Source of the DNA: Fulvivirga marina
GTDB lineage: Bacteria; Bacteroidota; Bacteroidia; Cytophagales; Cyclobacteriaceae
Direction: 5' to 3'
DNA length: 64,000 bases
Assembly: GCF_016775155.1 (NCBI RefSeq)
Contig: NZ_JAEUGD010000004.1
Span: 248,001-312,000 of the forward strand
Each line of letters opens with the position of its first letter. Within the stretch, counting starts at the first letter, position 1. Of this stretch, positions 17,559 through 26,881 are shown piece by piece. The notes beneath the pieces were generated by a model. It saw only the letters and a program-made list of their open reading frames with translations, had not been told where the DNA came from and searched no databases. The position numbers and the translations under genes are program-made.

Positions 17559-20500
17559 TTAAATGCTAGCTTCTGCTAATTCAACCTTTGCTATTGCTTC
17601 TTCCTTTGCCTTCTTTTTTCGCTCTTTTCTTGCTTTTCGCTTTACGTAGAGCCAATACTTAACCCTATAAACTATAGTGTATAATACTGGTACAATAATC
17701 AAGGTAAGGAATGTAGCGACTACCAAGCCAAAGATAACAGTCCATGCCAAAGGTCCCCAGAAGATCACGTTATCACCACCTATATAGATCTTAGGATCAA
17801 ATTCCCCAAATAACGAAAAGAAATCAACGTTCAGACCTACTGCCAAAGGTATAAGCCCCAACACTGTGGTAACTGCCGTCAAAATAACTGGTCTGAGACG
17901 TGCTTTTCCTGCTTTAACAATTTCTACTCTTGCATCTTCTTTATCCAGCATATCAGCCTCATCTACACCTGACTGTACCTTCTTCCGGTCTATTAGCAAT
18001 TGTGTATAGTCAAGTAGTACCACTCCGTTATTTACCACGATACCTGCCAATGAAATAATTCCCATCATGGTCATCATGATTACAAATGGCCAGCCCGTGA
18101 TGATCAACCCTCCGAATACTCCAATGAAGCTGAGGAATATAGCCATCATAATTATAGCTGGCTTTGAAATGCCTCCAAATTGGAACACCAGAAGCAACAT
18201 GATAAGTCCCAGACCTGCAAAAAATGCTCCCATCAAAAAGTTCATTTGCTTGTTTTGCTCCTCTATCTGGCCTGTATAATCAACTTTTATGCCCTTTGGA
18301 AGGCCTTTATACAATTCCATAGCCTTTCGGATCTCCGTTACAATGGCTCCTGCATCCGTAAAACCTGGTTCAAGAGCAGAGTAAACCGTAACTACCCTTT
18401 TAGTATCTCGGTGCTTAATGGCACTGAAGCCAGAGGTGTTTTTCTTATAAGCCACTGCCGAAACAGGCACCTCCATTATCTGACCATTAGACTGGTCTCT
18501 GTAGGTAATATTCTGATTAAATATAGCACTGGAGTTATAGCGAATATCTTCATTAAAACGAACGTTGATATCGTAGTCATCGCCATGCTTTTTGTAAATG
18601 CCTGCCTTCTCCCCAAATATTGATCTTCGCAACTGCCTTCCAACCTGCCCAACAGCCACACCTAGCTCACCTGCTTTTTCTCTATCAACTCTCACTTGCA
18701 TTGAAGGCTTGCTTCTGTTCACATCTATTTTGAGTTCATCAATACCTGCAATGTTTTTGCTATTAATGAAATTCCTCATATCCTCAGCCGTAGCGATTAG
18801 CTTATCATAATCACGCCCTTCCAGCTCAATATTGATCGGGTAACCTGCAGGAGGTCCAACAGCATCTTTTTCCACTGAAATTGCCACTCCCGGATATATT
18901 CCCCTGAGGGACTCCTGTACTTTTTGACGCAACTGCTCAGAATCTTTGCCTCTACGGTATTTATACTCTCGCATTGAGGTAGTGATCTTCGCACGATGTG
19001 GCATCTCAGCAGATGAACCTCCATCCGTTTGAGGGTTACCTGCTCCCTCTCCTACTTGCGATACGGAAGATTCAACAAGGAAATTATAATCCCCTTCTTT
19101 ATATTCAGGATCATTGATAACCGAGTAAACGCGCTCTTCAATTTCCCTAGTGATCTTATTGGTCTTTGCAATTGCCGTACCTTCCGGGTATTCAATGTAG
19201 ACTATAATCTGATTTGGCGTGTTATCCGGAAAAAACTCAATCTTCGTTCTTCCTGAGCCAATTGACATTCCAAAAAACATGAATGAGGCAAACAGAAGGA
19301 TAACCATTACACTAAAGTACCAGTATACATTTCGTTTCTTCAATGCATGTTTTAGTAACTTTTCGTATAAGTTTTCAAACTTGACAAGAGTTCTCCTTTG
19401 AAAGCGAAGTGCACTTTTCTTGATCAGATATTTGTACACCCAGAACATAAAAGCAGTAAATACTAAAAGCGTACCCAGGCCTTTCACCAAGCCTCCAAAA
19501 ATAAAGATTATCACTCCAAATCCTACCAGAATAATAGTGATCCTAACCAATTGTTTAACTTTCAATTCTTTGTCTTCAGTATCCATCAATTGAGATACCA
19601 ACATTGAATTCATAAAAATGGCCACTAGGAGAGATGAACCCAGCACAACGGATAAAGTGATTGGGAAATATATCATAAACTGTCCCATAACGCCCGGCCA
19701 CATTCCCAGCGGTACGAATGCAGCAACCGTTGTAGCTGTAGAAATAATGATTGGGAAAGCAATTTCGCCAATACCTTTCTTTGCAGCCTTTAATCTGCTA
19801 TAACCCTCTTCTTCCATCAGTCGGTACACGTTTTCAACCACCACAATACCATTATCTACGAGCATACCAAGTCCCATGATCAACCCAAATAATATCATTG
19901 TATTGAGCGTGTAGCCCATCGCTGAAAGGATCGTAAAGGACATAAACATAGACATCGGGATGGCAAACCCTACAAAAAGAGCATTTCTAAAACCCAGGAA
20001 GAACATTAATACAGTAACAACCAGGATAATACCGAAAATAATGTTATTCACGAGGTCTTCCACTTGATTAAGAGTCTTGGAAGATGAGTCGTTAGAAACT
20101 GTAATTTCAATATCCGGAGGAAAATGCTCTGCTTTAGCCTTAGTTATAATCTCTTTTATGCTATTGGCAGCCTCAATCATGTTCTTACCCGCACGCTTCT
20201 TTACATCAAGCATCACCACGGGGTGACCAAACTCCCTTGCATAAGTGGTTTTATCTTTAGCTCTAAAACTAACTTCAGCAATATCCTTAAGGTACACCGG
20301 TGAATTTTTTTCATGCTTCACTACAAAATTCTCAAGCTGCTTAGGATCTTCAATTTCACCTAACACCCTAATGGTTCTGCGCTGACCGTTATTTTTCAGG
20401 TTTCCGGCAGACATGGTCATATTGCCGTTACCGATGGCTTGCAAAATATTATCGAAACTCACCTTTGCTGCCATCATCTTATAAATATCAACGGCTACCT

Positions 20501-21098
20501 CTACCTCTTTTTCCTGAGCACCACGAATATCCACCTGCTTGATTTGAGGCAGATCTTCTATTTCATCTTCAAGATATTCACCAAACTCCTTCAATTTATC
20601 TACCGGATAGTCTCCTGAAATGTTGATATTCATGATAGGAAACTCTTCCGATAGGTTCAGGTCAAAGACATTAGGTTCAACTTTAGCACCATTAAACAGC
20701 GGCCAGTCAGCACTGGCTTTTTCGCTATCTACTTTATCCTTTACCTTTTGCTTTGCAGCGTCTACCGAAATATGCTCATCAAACTCTACAGTAATAATGG
20801 AATAATCCTCCTGAGAAGTAGAAATGATCTCAACGACATTACTAACATTCTTCAGCTGATCTTCCAGTGGATCAGTAATTAGTCGCTCAATATCTTCAGC
20901 CGTATTCCCTCTATACGGAGTACTGATGTATATTTTCGTCTCCTTGATTTCAGGAAAGTCTTCACGCGGCATTGAAAAGTAAGAGGAAATTCCTATGATA
21001 AGGAAGATACCGATCATCACAAAGATCACCGAGGGGTTATCTATGGCCCATGATGAAAACCAAAATTCCTTATCTACTTTCTTTTGTTGTTTGCTCAT
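17559..21098 (-). CDS. RND-family efflux transporter, inner-membrane subunit
   Basis: 1179 residues, AcrB/HAE1 type: proton-driven pump of a tripartite efflux system. The N-terminal helix is followed by the porter domain (REDFPEIKETKIYISTPYRG), helices 2-6 with the proton-relay region near GLIMGLGMLVDNGIVVVENV, then a second porter domain and helices 8-12 ending with GIVVNNGVVLLDY. A linker at about residues 500-560 carries two extra hydrophobic stretches (TIILVGFGVIIFIFGGLV and LGTLLVFTAFMFWVYKYL). It is five bases downstream of hlyD. Substrates cannot be told from the sequence. Confidence 0.95.
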   Translation of the reverse strand: MSKQQKKVDKEFWFSSWAIDNPSVIFVMIGIFLIIGISSYFSMPREDFPEIKETKIYISTPYRGNTAEDIERLITDPLEDQLKNVSNVVEIISTSQEDYSIITVEFDEHISVDAAKQKVKDKVDSEKASADWPLFNGAKVEPNVFDLNLSEEFPIMNINISGDYPVDKLKEFGEYLEDEIEDLPQIKQVDIRGAQEKEVEVAVDIYKMMAAKVSFDNILQAIGNGNMTMSAGNLKNNGQRRTIRVLGEIEDPKQLENFVVKHEKNSPVYLKDIAEVSFRAKDKTTYAREFGHPVVMLDVKKRAGKNMIEAANSIKEIITKAKAEHFPPDIEITVSNDSSSKTLNQVEDLVNNIIFGIILVVTVLMFFLGFRNALFVGFAIPMSMFMSFTILSAMGYTLNTMILFGLIMGLGMLVDNGIVVVENVYRLMEEEGYSRLKAAKKGIGEIAFPIIISTATTVAAFVPLGMWPGVMGQFMIYFPITLSVVLGSSLLVAIFMNSMLVSQLMDTEDKELKVKQLVRITIILVGFGVIIFIFGGLVKGLGTLLVFTAFMFWVYKYLIKKSALRFQRRTLVKFENLYEKLLKHALKKRNVYWYFSVMVILLFASFMFFGMSIGSGRTKIEFFPDNTPNQIIVYIEYPEGTAIAKTNKITREIEERVYSVINDPEYKEGDYNFLVESSVSQVGEGAGNPQTDGGSSAEMPHRAKITTSMREYKYRRGKDSEQLRQKVQESLRGIYPGVAISVEKDAVGPPAGYPINIELEGRDYDKLIATAEDMRNFINSKNIAGIDELKIDVNRSKPSMQVRVDREKAGELGVAVGQVGRQLRRSIFGEKAGIYKKHGDDYDINVRFNEDIRYNSSAIFNQNITYRDQSNGQIMEVPVSAVAYKKNTSGFSAIKHRDTKRVVTVYSALEPGFTDAGAIVTEIRKAMELYKGLPKGIKVDYTGQIEEQNKQMNFLMGAFFAGLGLIMLLLVFQFGGISKPAIIMMAIFLSFIGVFGGLIITGWPFVIMMTMMGIISLAGIVVNNGVVLLDYTQLLIDRKKVQSGVDEADMLDKEDARVEIVKAGKARLRPVILTAVTTVLGLIPLAVGLNVDFFSLFGEFDPKIYIGGDNVIFWGPLAWTVIFGLVVATFLTLIIVPVLYTIVYRVKYWLYVKRKARKERKKKAKEEAIAKVELAEASI

Positions 21099-21103
21099 CC
21101 TGC

Positions 21104-22279
21104 TTATTGCTTTATTATTTGAACCTCTTGTCCCGCTTTAACCCTTCTTGCTCCCTCATCTACCAGTGATTCTCCAATGGACAGCCCATTAGTAATTTCA
21201 ACTAGTTCTCCCTGAGTTTTACCTGTAGAAATTATTCTCTTTTCGGCCACAGCGGTATTTTCTGCATTGATTTTAGTCGCTACATATACATACTGTTCTC
21301 CTTCGGCATTCTCAGAAATTATGCCCTGAGGAATAAGTATAGCTTCCTCATTGGTATAATCATTGATAAACACTTTAGCTGAAAGATTGGGCTTGACCTG
21401 CCCTTTTTTATTTGGAATTGGAACCTCCACATTAAATGCCCTATTCATAGGATTAATGTAGTTGCCTGCTTGCCTCACTTTAGAGTCTATGGTATCGTTA
21501 AGCACCGGAAAATAAACGTGAACTTTCTTTCCTACATTAACACTGGTCAGGTGTGACTCAGGCACATCAACATTGATGTACATATCTGACAAATTAACAA
21601 CTCTAAAAACCTCAGATCCGGGACCGGGACTAACTACAGTTCCCTGATCTTTGATAACATCATCTACAATACCATTAAAAGGTGCTCTGATCGAGTACTT
21701 ATCCAGCTGGCGTTGTAACTGCCTAACAACATCCTCCTGTGCCTCATACCTGGCTTTGGCTTCTAGAAACTGAATTTCCGTGCCTATCTTTTGCTCCCAA
21801 AGCCTTTTTTGTCTTTCATAGGTAGTTTTAACTAAAGCAAGCTGGGTTTTTTGTTGTTGTAACTGGCTACTCATACCCCCATTATCAATTGTAGCCAGCA
21901 ATTGTCCTTTGCTTACTTTATCTCCATCTGTAACATAGATCTTAAGCAGAGTACCAGGCACCTCAGGATATACAAGCACATTCTGCTTTGTCGTTACATC
22001 ACCCTGCAACTCTATGTAATGCTGAAAAGTCTTCTTTTCAATTTTATAAGCTGTAACCAATGGTAACTTATGATTAGTACTCTTAGCATCAATAACCGAA
22101 TCCAGAAGAGATAAGTCCTTCTCCATACGTCTGATTTGGGCTGTTAGCTCACCTTTCTTAGTCTTTATTTTATCAAGATCTCCACTAGCCAATAGGCTTT
22201 CAATGGAGTTGTTTTCATTGTTGCTGCAAGCCGAAAGCAATGAAACGGCTACAAAAAGTAATACTATTCTTGTTTTCAT
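21104..22279 (-). CDS. RND efflux periplasmic adaptor (HlyD/AcrA-like) lipoprotein
   Basis: 391 residues from ATG 22279. An in-frame extension to 22342 would overlap the tolC gene and hide the signal peptide, so the downstream ATG is preferred. The lipobox (VAVSLLSAC) marks a lipoprotein. The coiled-coil hairpin, the biotinyl-lipoyl halves (GTLLKIYVTDGDKVSKGQLL and RAPFNGIVDDV) and the beta-barrel (MYINVDVPESHL) follow in order. It bridges the inner-membrane pump and the outer-membrane channel. It lies 31 bases after tolC and five before the pump gene. Confidence 0.94.
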   Translation of the reverse strand: MKTRIVLLFVAVSLLSACSNNENNSIESLLASGDLDKIKTKKGELTAQIRRMEKDLSLLDSVIDAKSTNHKLPLVTAYKIEKKTFQHYIELQGDVTTKQNVLVYPEVPGTLLKIYVTDGDKVSKGQLLATIDNGGMSSQLQQQKTQLALVKTTYERQKRLWEQKIGTEIQFLEAKARYEAQEDVVRQLQRQLDKYSIRAPFNGIVDDVIKDQGTVVSPGPGSEVFRVVNLSDMYINVDVPESHLTSVNVGKKVHVYFPVLNDTIDSKVRQAGNYINPMNRAFNVEVPIPNKKGQVKPNLSAKVFINDYTNEEAILIPQGIISENAEGEQYVYVATKINAENTAVAEKRIISTGKTQGELVEITNGLSIGESLVDEGARRVKAGQEVQIIKQ

Positions 22280-22310
22280 AGTGTTATTGAAATTCAATTT
22301 CAAAGGTTTC

Positions 22311-23660
22311 TTATTTAAGTAAAACGCCATATGCCTTGTCAAGCTCCACCTTAGCTACTAAAGCATCATAAAGTGCATTGTAATAATTCGTTTGTGCTTC
22401 TTTATAATCGGCATCGGCTTCAACCACTTCCAGGTTAGAGCCTACACCTTCCTGATATTTTATTTTAGTTACATTATAGATCTCTTCAGCCAACTCCATA
22501 TTTTCCCTCTGAGCTTTCATTTGCTCCAACGAATTTGCCATATTGACCTTCGCCTGGTTGATCTGGAGATCAATGGTATTTTCCATCTGCTCAAAAGATT
22601 TTTCGATCTGCCTGATCTGGATCTTGTTTTTTTGTATCCTGCTACTCTTTAGAAAACCATCAAATAGAGGAATATTAAGAGAAAGCCCCGTGTTACCGTA
22701 GTTCAGCCACCTATTTGACTTAAAAAGTTCACTTGACTGTCCGGTCTGGGTATTATAACCATAGTTAAAATTCGCATAAAGGGTTGGTATGTATTGTACT
22801 CTGTTGTTTTTAAGATCAAGGTTGGCCAATGCCATATTGGTCTGTAATTGCGAATACTCAATGCGCTCTGTATAGTTAAAGTCCTCATTTTCAAAAGTGG
22901 GATCGGTAAATGCCACTTCCTCGAGTTGATCCGTTAGTAGCAATTCCTGTGTTATCGGCATCCCCATTTGGAACTTTAATAAATCGCGGTTGATCACAAG
23001 TAACTTTTGCGTATTATCCACCTGCACTTGCAGATTATTATGTTGAACCTTTAACCTGCTCACATCGATCTTCTCAGCGAAACCATTTTCATACATGGCT
23101 CTGGTATCATTGAGCAAAGAATCAAGTCTTCCATAATTAACCTTGAGCAACTCAAAACGCTCTTCAGTAACCAGCACATTATAATAAGCTTTTGAAACTG
23201 CCTCCACTACATCAATTTGAGTCTTTATGTGTTCTTTGGTAGATAACTCCTTATAGGTTTTTGAAGCCTGTAACCCGACAAAGAATGAACCGTCAAAAAT
23301 TAGTTGACGTACGGAAAGCCCTAAGTTTCCATCATATTTTTGCTGAAAAGAAAGCTCTATTTCCTGACCTTCAGGAGCACTGGGATCAAAATTACTAGCA
23401 TCGAGCAAAGATTTCTGTGGTTCAAAGTTGTAATTGATGCCTGCATCTACATTTACCTGTGGCAAGCCCCTACTTAGAGTTTCCCCAACCTGGGTCTGGG
23501 CTATTTCTTTTTCATATGCCGCATTCACAACACTTTGGTTATTAGTAAGTGCATAATCTATACACTCTTGTAAAGAAAGGCTCTTAGGACCCTCCTCCTG
23601 TGCTATAGCTGATATTGTCAACAATACAAATCCTATAACTAAGCTGATCTTAAACTTCAT
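22311..23660 (-). CDS. TolC-family outer-membrane channel
   Basis: 449 residues. Signal peptide (ISLVIGFVLLTISAIAQ), then two OEP repeats of long helices with the typical LSLQECIDYALTNNQSVVNA opening and the GSNLEVVEADADYKEAQTNY motif near the end. It forms the outer-membrane exit duct of the tripartite pump. Its ATG shares one base with the tetR stop (TAATG), so expression is coupled to the regulator. Confidence 0.94.
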   Translation of the reverse strand: MKFKISLVIGFVLLTISAIAQEEGPKSLSLQECIDYALTNNQSVVNAAYEKEIAQTQVGETLSRGLPQVNVDAGINYNFEPQKSLLDASNFDPSAPEGQEIELSFQQKYDGNLGLSVRQLIFDGSFFVGLQASKTYKELSTKEHIKTQIDVVEAVSKAYYNVLVTEERFELLKVNYGRLDSLLNDTRAMYENGFAEKIDVSRLKVQHNNLQVQVDNTQKLLVINRDLLKFQMGMPITQELLLTDQLEEVAFTDPTFENEDFNYTERIEYSQLQTNMALANLDLKNNRVQYIPTLYANFNYGYNTQTGQSSELFKSNRWLNYGNTGLSLNIPLFDGFLKSSRIQKNKIQIRQIEKSFEQMENTIDLQINQAKVNMANSLEQMKAQRENMELAEEIYNVTKIKYQEGVGSNLEVVEADADYKEAQTNYYNALYDALVAKVELDKAYGVLLK

Positions 23661-24292
23661 TAGTTGTTGCTGGTTTGATTTAAAGTTTTTTCTTTTTCTA
23701 AGTACTCCATATAAAGTTTTCTACCTTTCTCTGTAACGATGCCGTGGACATAGTGGTCAAGTAACTTCATCTGCGTTTCCTTAAGGTTAAATTTATCTGC
23801 TGCGAACACCTGATTATCAAAAGCTAACTGTACCTGCTCCACTCTAAGAATAGCCATAAACTCAGGGTCAATCTCCTTTCTAAAGTAACCTTCTGCGATC
23901 CCCCTCTTAAGGTTTGTTACCACTGTATCCCTCATATGCTTGTTTTTAAAGTCAAGCCAAACTCTCCAGGCTTTTGGGTGATATTTCTGTAAATCAAAAA
24001 GTAATGAAGGGTTCATTTCATGGAAATCCTTTCTCATGCATTTACATACCTTTGATAACTCTTCTACTGCATCATGACAGGAACAGAATATCTCGTCGTA
24101 CTCCTCTTTTTCAAATTCAATGCGTGCTTTAACCGCCTTAGTCACTATCTCATCTTTATCCTTAAAATATTGATAAATTGTTTTTTTCGAAATAGACAAC
24201 TGACGAGCTATATCATCCATAGAAACGCTTCTTACACCATATCTTGTAAAAAGCTCTCCGGCACCATCAATTATTTTTGTTTTAATGTCCAC
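23660..24292 (-). CDS. TetR-family repressor of the efflux operon
   Basis: 210 residues. The N-terminal HTH (about residues 8-50: ITRYGVRSVSMDDIARQLSI-like pattern, with SKKTIYQYFKDKDEIV as recognition helix and following helix) is typical; the C-terminal helical ligand domain is variable. It begins with GTG at 24292. It is the first gene of the tetR-tolC-hlyD-RND operon, which implies autoregulation, and a perfect inverted repeat overlaps its promoter. The inducer is unknown. Confidence 0.93.
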   Translation of the reverse strand: MDIKTKIIDGAGELFTRYGVRSVSMDDIARQLSISKKTIYQYFKDKDEIVTKAVKARIEFEKEEYDEIFCSCHDAVEELSKVCKCMRKDFHEMNPSLLFDLQKYHPKAWRVWLDFKNKHMRDTVVTNLKRGIAEGYFRKEIDPEFMAILRVEQVQLAFDNQVFAADKFNLKETQMKLLDHYVHGIVTEKGRKLYMEYLEKEKTLNQTSNN

Positions 24293-24318
24293 TGTTACTT
24301 CTTCATTTTTTAAAGCTA

Positions 24319-24363
24319 CAAAACTATGGAAACTATTTGTATCCTAAAAGTTTCCATAGTTTT
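24319..24363 (-). promoter_or_regulatory. Probable TetR operator overlapping the efflux promoter
   Basis: Perfect 15-bp inverted repeat, AAAACTATGGAAACT at 24320-24334 and its complement at 24349-24363, separated by 14 bases. On the minus strand the proximal arm contains TAGTTTTG (24326-24319), a match to the -7 consensus TAnnTTTG, 27 bases before the tetR start. No TTG is found at the usual upstream distance, so the promoter may depend on a weaker -33. Binding here would block transcription of the pump operon (inference). Confidence 0.65.
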
Positions 24364-24446
24364 TATACAGCACTAACGAATTGACCTCAAAGAGGTTACT
24401 CATATTTCAAAAAATTAAATTTTAATTAAACTACTCTCGCTTACCG

Positions 24447-24797
24447 CTATTTATGGGTTTCCTCCTTCACATTTTCAGGAGTGGGATTTGGGGTCTTATC
24501 CCACTTGCACATGAACCTCTCCTTAAATCTTTCCCTTTCATCTGGCGACATACTAGCCATTTTATGTTTCCATTTATGTTTCCAATGGCCTCCACCTTTC
24601 CTACCTGAAATACCAAAAAACAATTTTGACAACAAAAACAACCCTAGTGCCTGCCAGAAAGTTATTTTGGGGCCATTGAACAAGTCTGGCACAAGCCAGT
24701 TCCACAACAACATTACCAACCACCCGATCGCCGTTGCTACGGCTCCTACTATCAGTAGGATCAGTACGATCTTCTTTCCTTTTCTCTTGTAGTTCAT
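24447..24797 (-). CDS. Small membrane protein paired with a sigma factor
   Basis: 116 residues. Two hydrophobic segments (IVLILLIVGAVATAIGWLVM and FWQALGLFLLSKLFFGIS) are followed by a basic, His-rich linker (GGGHWKHKWKHK) and a charged helix MSPDERERFKERF. It starts two bases after the stop of the sigma-factor gene, so the two are co-expressed. By position it could sense a signal for, or restrain, the sigma factor, but it lacks a recognisable zinc-binding anti-sigma motif. No function is assigned. Confidence 0.75.
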   Translation of the reverse strand: MNYKRKGKKIVLILLIVGAVATAIGWLVMLLWNWLVPDLFNGPKITFWQALGLFLLSKLFFGISGRKGGGHWKHKWKHKMASMSPDERERFKERFMCKWDKTPNPTPENVKEETHK

Positions 24798-24799
24798 TT

Positions 24800-25381
24800 T
24801 TAAATTTCTTTATACAATGCCTCTAATTTCTTTCTCAGCGCCAGTACCGCGTATCTTTTCCTGGATATCAATGTATTTACAGGCACGTTGTATTTTTCTG
24901 ATAGTTCTTTAAAACCAACTTCTTCAAATTCATGCTTTATAAATATCTCACGCTGATCTTCAGGAAGATTATCCAAGGCCTGAGTAACCTGCTCCCATAT
25001 TATCTCACGAAAATGCAACTCTTCAGGAGCCTGACCGAGGTCTGGCAAAATATCACTAAGCATTAGTGGCTGATCATCATCACCTACAGCAGTTTCACTC
25101 AGATTGATTGTATTTGATCTTACCTTTTGCTTTCTATATGAATCTATTATTTTATGTCTGGCAACACTGAACAGCCATGATGTCGCCTTTTCAATAGAGT
25201 CGATGGCACCATACCCATTAACAAATTGCAATAGCACATCCTGCAAGATATCCTCAGCATCTTCCAGGCTACTAACTTTGGTACGGATAAAACTTAGCAG
25301 TCTCCCTTTTTCCTTCTTTATGGTTTCTTCCTGCTTTTTTAGCATGGATAATTTCAGATATATAATTGCATCATTTGCCAT
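24800..25381 (-). CDS. ECF-type RNA polymerase sigma factor
   Basis: 193 residues. Region 2 (about residues 27-90) has the core-binding AEDILQDVLLQF and the -10-recognising WLFSVARHKIIDSYRK; region 4 (about 130-185) has NLPEDQREIFIKHEFEEVGF with the helix-turn-helix KELSEKYNVPVNTLISRKRY. Length and absence of regions 1 and 3 fit an ECF factor. It is divergent from an alpha/beta hydrolase across about 80 bases and is coupled with a small membrane protein. Target promoters are not visible. Confidence 0.92.
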   Translation of the reverse strand: MANDAIIYLKLSMLKKQEETIKKEKGRLLSFIRTKVSSLEDAEDILQDVLLQFVNGYGAIDSIEKATSWLFSVARHKIIDSYRKQKVRSNTINLSETAVGDDDQPLMLSDILPDLGQAPEELHFREIIWEQVTQALDNLPEDQREIFIKHEFEEVGFKELSEKYNVPVNTLISRKRYAVLALRKKLEALYKEI

Positions 25382-25460
25382 CTCTCTGGATATAGTCGGA
25401 TGACTAACAAAAATATTTTATATGTTTAGAAATTATTTTTAAAAAGTTATTCAATTATCA

Positions 25461-26276
25461 GTGTCAACTTCTGCAACAATACTATTTCAAAACCATCATA
25501 TTCACTATTACAAGTATGGTGAAGGAGCTAAAACACTTCTTGCATTTCATGGTTTTGGCCAAACGGGACCTGATTTTGAACCCTTGACAGAGGCGCTCAC
25601 ACAAGAGTATACGATGTATTGCTTTGACCTGTTCTATCATGGAAAAAGCTATTGGAACGATCAGGATACCCCTATGACAAAAGAATTCTGGAAAGAATTC
25701 ATTGATAAATTCACCCAGACACATCATATTGATAATTTCTCACTTTGTGGTTTCAGTCTTGGAGGAAAGTTTGCACTTGCTACATTGGAAACCCACCCTG
25801 AACGAATAGATAAAGTCATGCTATTGGCTCCTGATGGAATAAAAACCAATACTTGGTATAGTCTGGCCACTTACCCTGTGTTTTTAAAAAACTACTTTAA
25901 AAGCATGATCGTTAAGCCGCACCGATTCTTTAACCTGATCAATATTGCAAAAAAAGCTGGCCTGGTAGAGAAAGGAATATTAAAATTTGCTTCCAGCCAA
26001 ATGAATACACGAAAAAAGCGCAGGAGAGTGTACTATGCATGGGTGGTATTTAAAGAGCTAAGTTTTAACATGAAAAAAATGGGAAGCTTGATCAACCACT
26101 ATAACATTAGTCTTGAAATGTTCCTCGGCACCCATGATAAGATCATTACTAAAAAAGGCATGTACAAGCTTCTTAAACATGTAAAAGTTTATGAGCTTCA
26201 TGTTGCTGAAAGTGGGCACAACAAACTGATAGAAAAAGTAGCAAAACACTTAAAAAGTACTAAGCAAGAACCTTAG
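25461..26276 (+). CDS. Alpha/beta hydrolase
   Basis: 271 residues. The oxyanion strand LLAFHGFGQTG, the nucleophile elbow GFSLGGKFAL (Ser), the acid in LGTHDKII (Asp) and the histidine in ESGHNKLI complete the catalytic triad. The start is GTG at 25461. The substrate is unknown; the family includes esterases, MenH-like enzymes and haloperoxidases. It is divergent from the sigma-factor operon and may share its regulatory region. Confidence 0.88.
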   Translation: MSTSATILFQNHHIHYYKYGEGAKTLLAFHGFGQTGPDFEPLTEALTQEYTMYCFDLFYHGKSYWNDQDTPMTKEFWKEFIDKFTQTHHIDNFSLCGFSLGGKFALATLETHPERIDKVMLLAPDGIKTNTWYSLATYPVFLKNYFKSMIVKPHRFFNLINIAKKAGLVEKGILKFASSQMNTRKKRRRVYYAWVVFKELSFNMKKMGSLINHYNISLEMFLGTHDKIITKKGMYKLLKHVKVYELHVAESGHNKLIEKVAKHLKSTKQEP

Positions 26277-26284
26277 TAGTATCA

Positions 26285-26650
26285 CTAAAAGTATTTGTTA
26301 TAGTTTTCTTCATTTTGCCAGAACTCCCGACACTTAACAATATGCTCGTGTTTAAAGTCCTTATCATTTTTCAACTCTTTCCAATCTCCAAACCCCAGAG
26401 TCTCTGCAAGTTTATAGAAGCGATCTCCCTGTCCGTTCTTTTTATTCTGGACCAGAGCACTAAGCAATGGACGCCCTTCTTCATGCTCCTCAACAGAGAT
26501 CTCATCTAATATTGTACCAAGCAACTGCTTTTCATGTTTGATCTCCAGATTCAAGCCCAATTCGGCGGTATTTACCAACCTTCTATATGAAATTGGACTT
26601 CCGTCAGTTCTGGCCAACTGTATAAGTTTGTTCCTGACTCTTGTATTCAA
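26285..26650 (-). CDS. Small hypothetical protein, Bacteroidota type
   Basis: 121 residues from the TTG at 26650. A longer in-frame reading to ATG 26758 adds an aromatic, unlikely N-terminus and is not preferred. The sequence holds a conserved-looking core, TDGSPISYRRLVNTAELGLN near the start and HEEGRPLLSALV with GQGDRFYKLAETLGFG in the middle, and ends acidic and aromatic. I recognise it as a recurring uncharacterised Bacteroidota pattern without a name. It is convergent with the hydrolase gene (eight bases apart). Confidence 0.6.
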   Translation of the reverse strand: MNTRVRNKLIQLARTDGSPISYRRLVNTAELGLNLEIKHEKQLLGTILDEISVEEHEEGRPLLSALVQNKKNGQGDRFYKLAETLGFGDWKELKNDKDFKHEHIVKCREFWQNEENYNKYF

Positions 26651-26813
26651 GACGATAATTATTTGTTTAAACCGGAATAATACCCAATAATCATGAAAAA
26701 TAAAAAAATCTAAGTATTCACTATATCCTCTGCTCCTTAAAGCTAATGAGTAAAACACTAACTGTCAACTCACTTTTATAGTGATTTATACAACCTCATA
26801 CCCAAAAATTACA

Positions 26814-26844
26814 TTGTTAATTGAATCAGGTTTACCTACTTTTG
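26814..26844 (+). promoter_or_regulatory. Promoter of purL
   Basis: TTG at 26814-26816, a 20-base spacer and TACTTTTG at 26837-26844 match the Bacteroidota sigma-A consensus. The predicted start of transcription lies about 30 bases before the purL ATG. No purine-type riboswitch aptamer is visible in that short leader. Confidence 0.7.
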
Positions 26845-26881
26845 CAGTGGAAAAATTGACTACTCCCAAACCCTCAATTTA

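Noticed and set aside
18180-18623. 147-codon plus-strand frame within the RND gene
   Set aside because: Shadow of the pump gene with no recognisable motif.
22280-22342. Longer start for the HlyD-like protein
   Set aside because: It would overlap tolC and place residues before a good lipoprotein signal; ATG 22279 is better.
26651-26758. Longer start for the small hypothetical gene
   Set aside because: The added N-terminus is aromatic and unlike the body of the protein.
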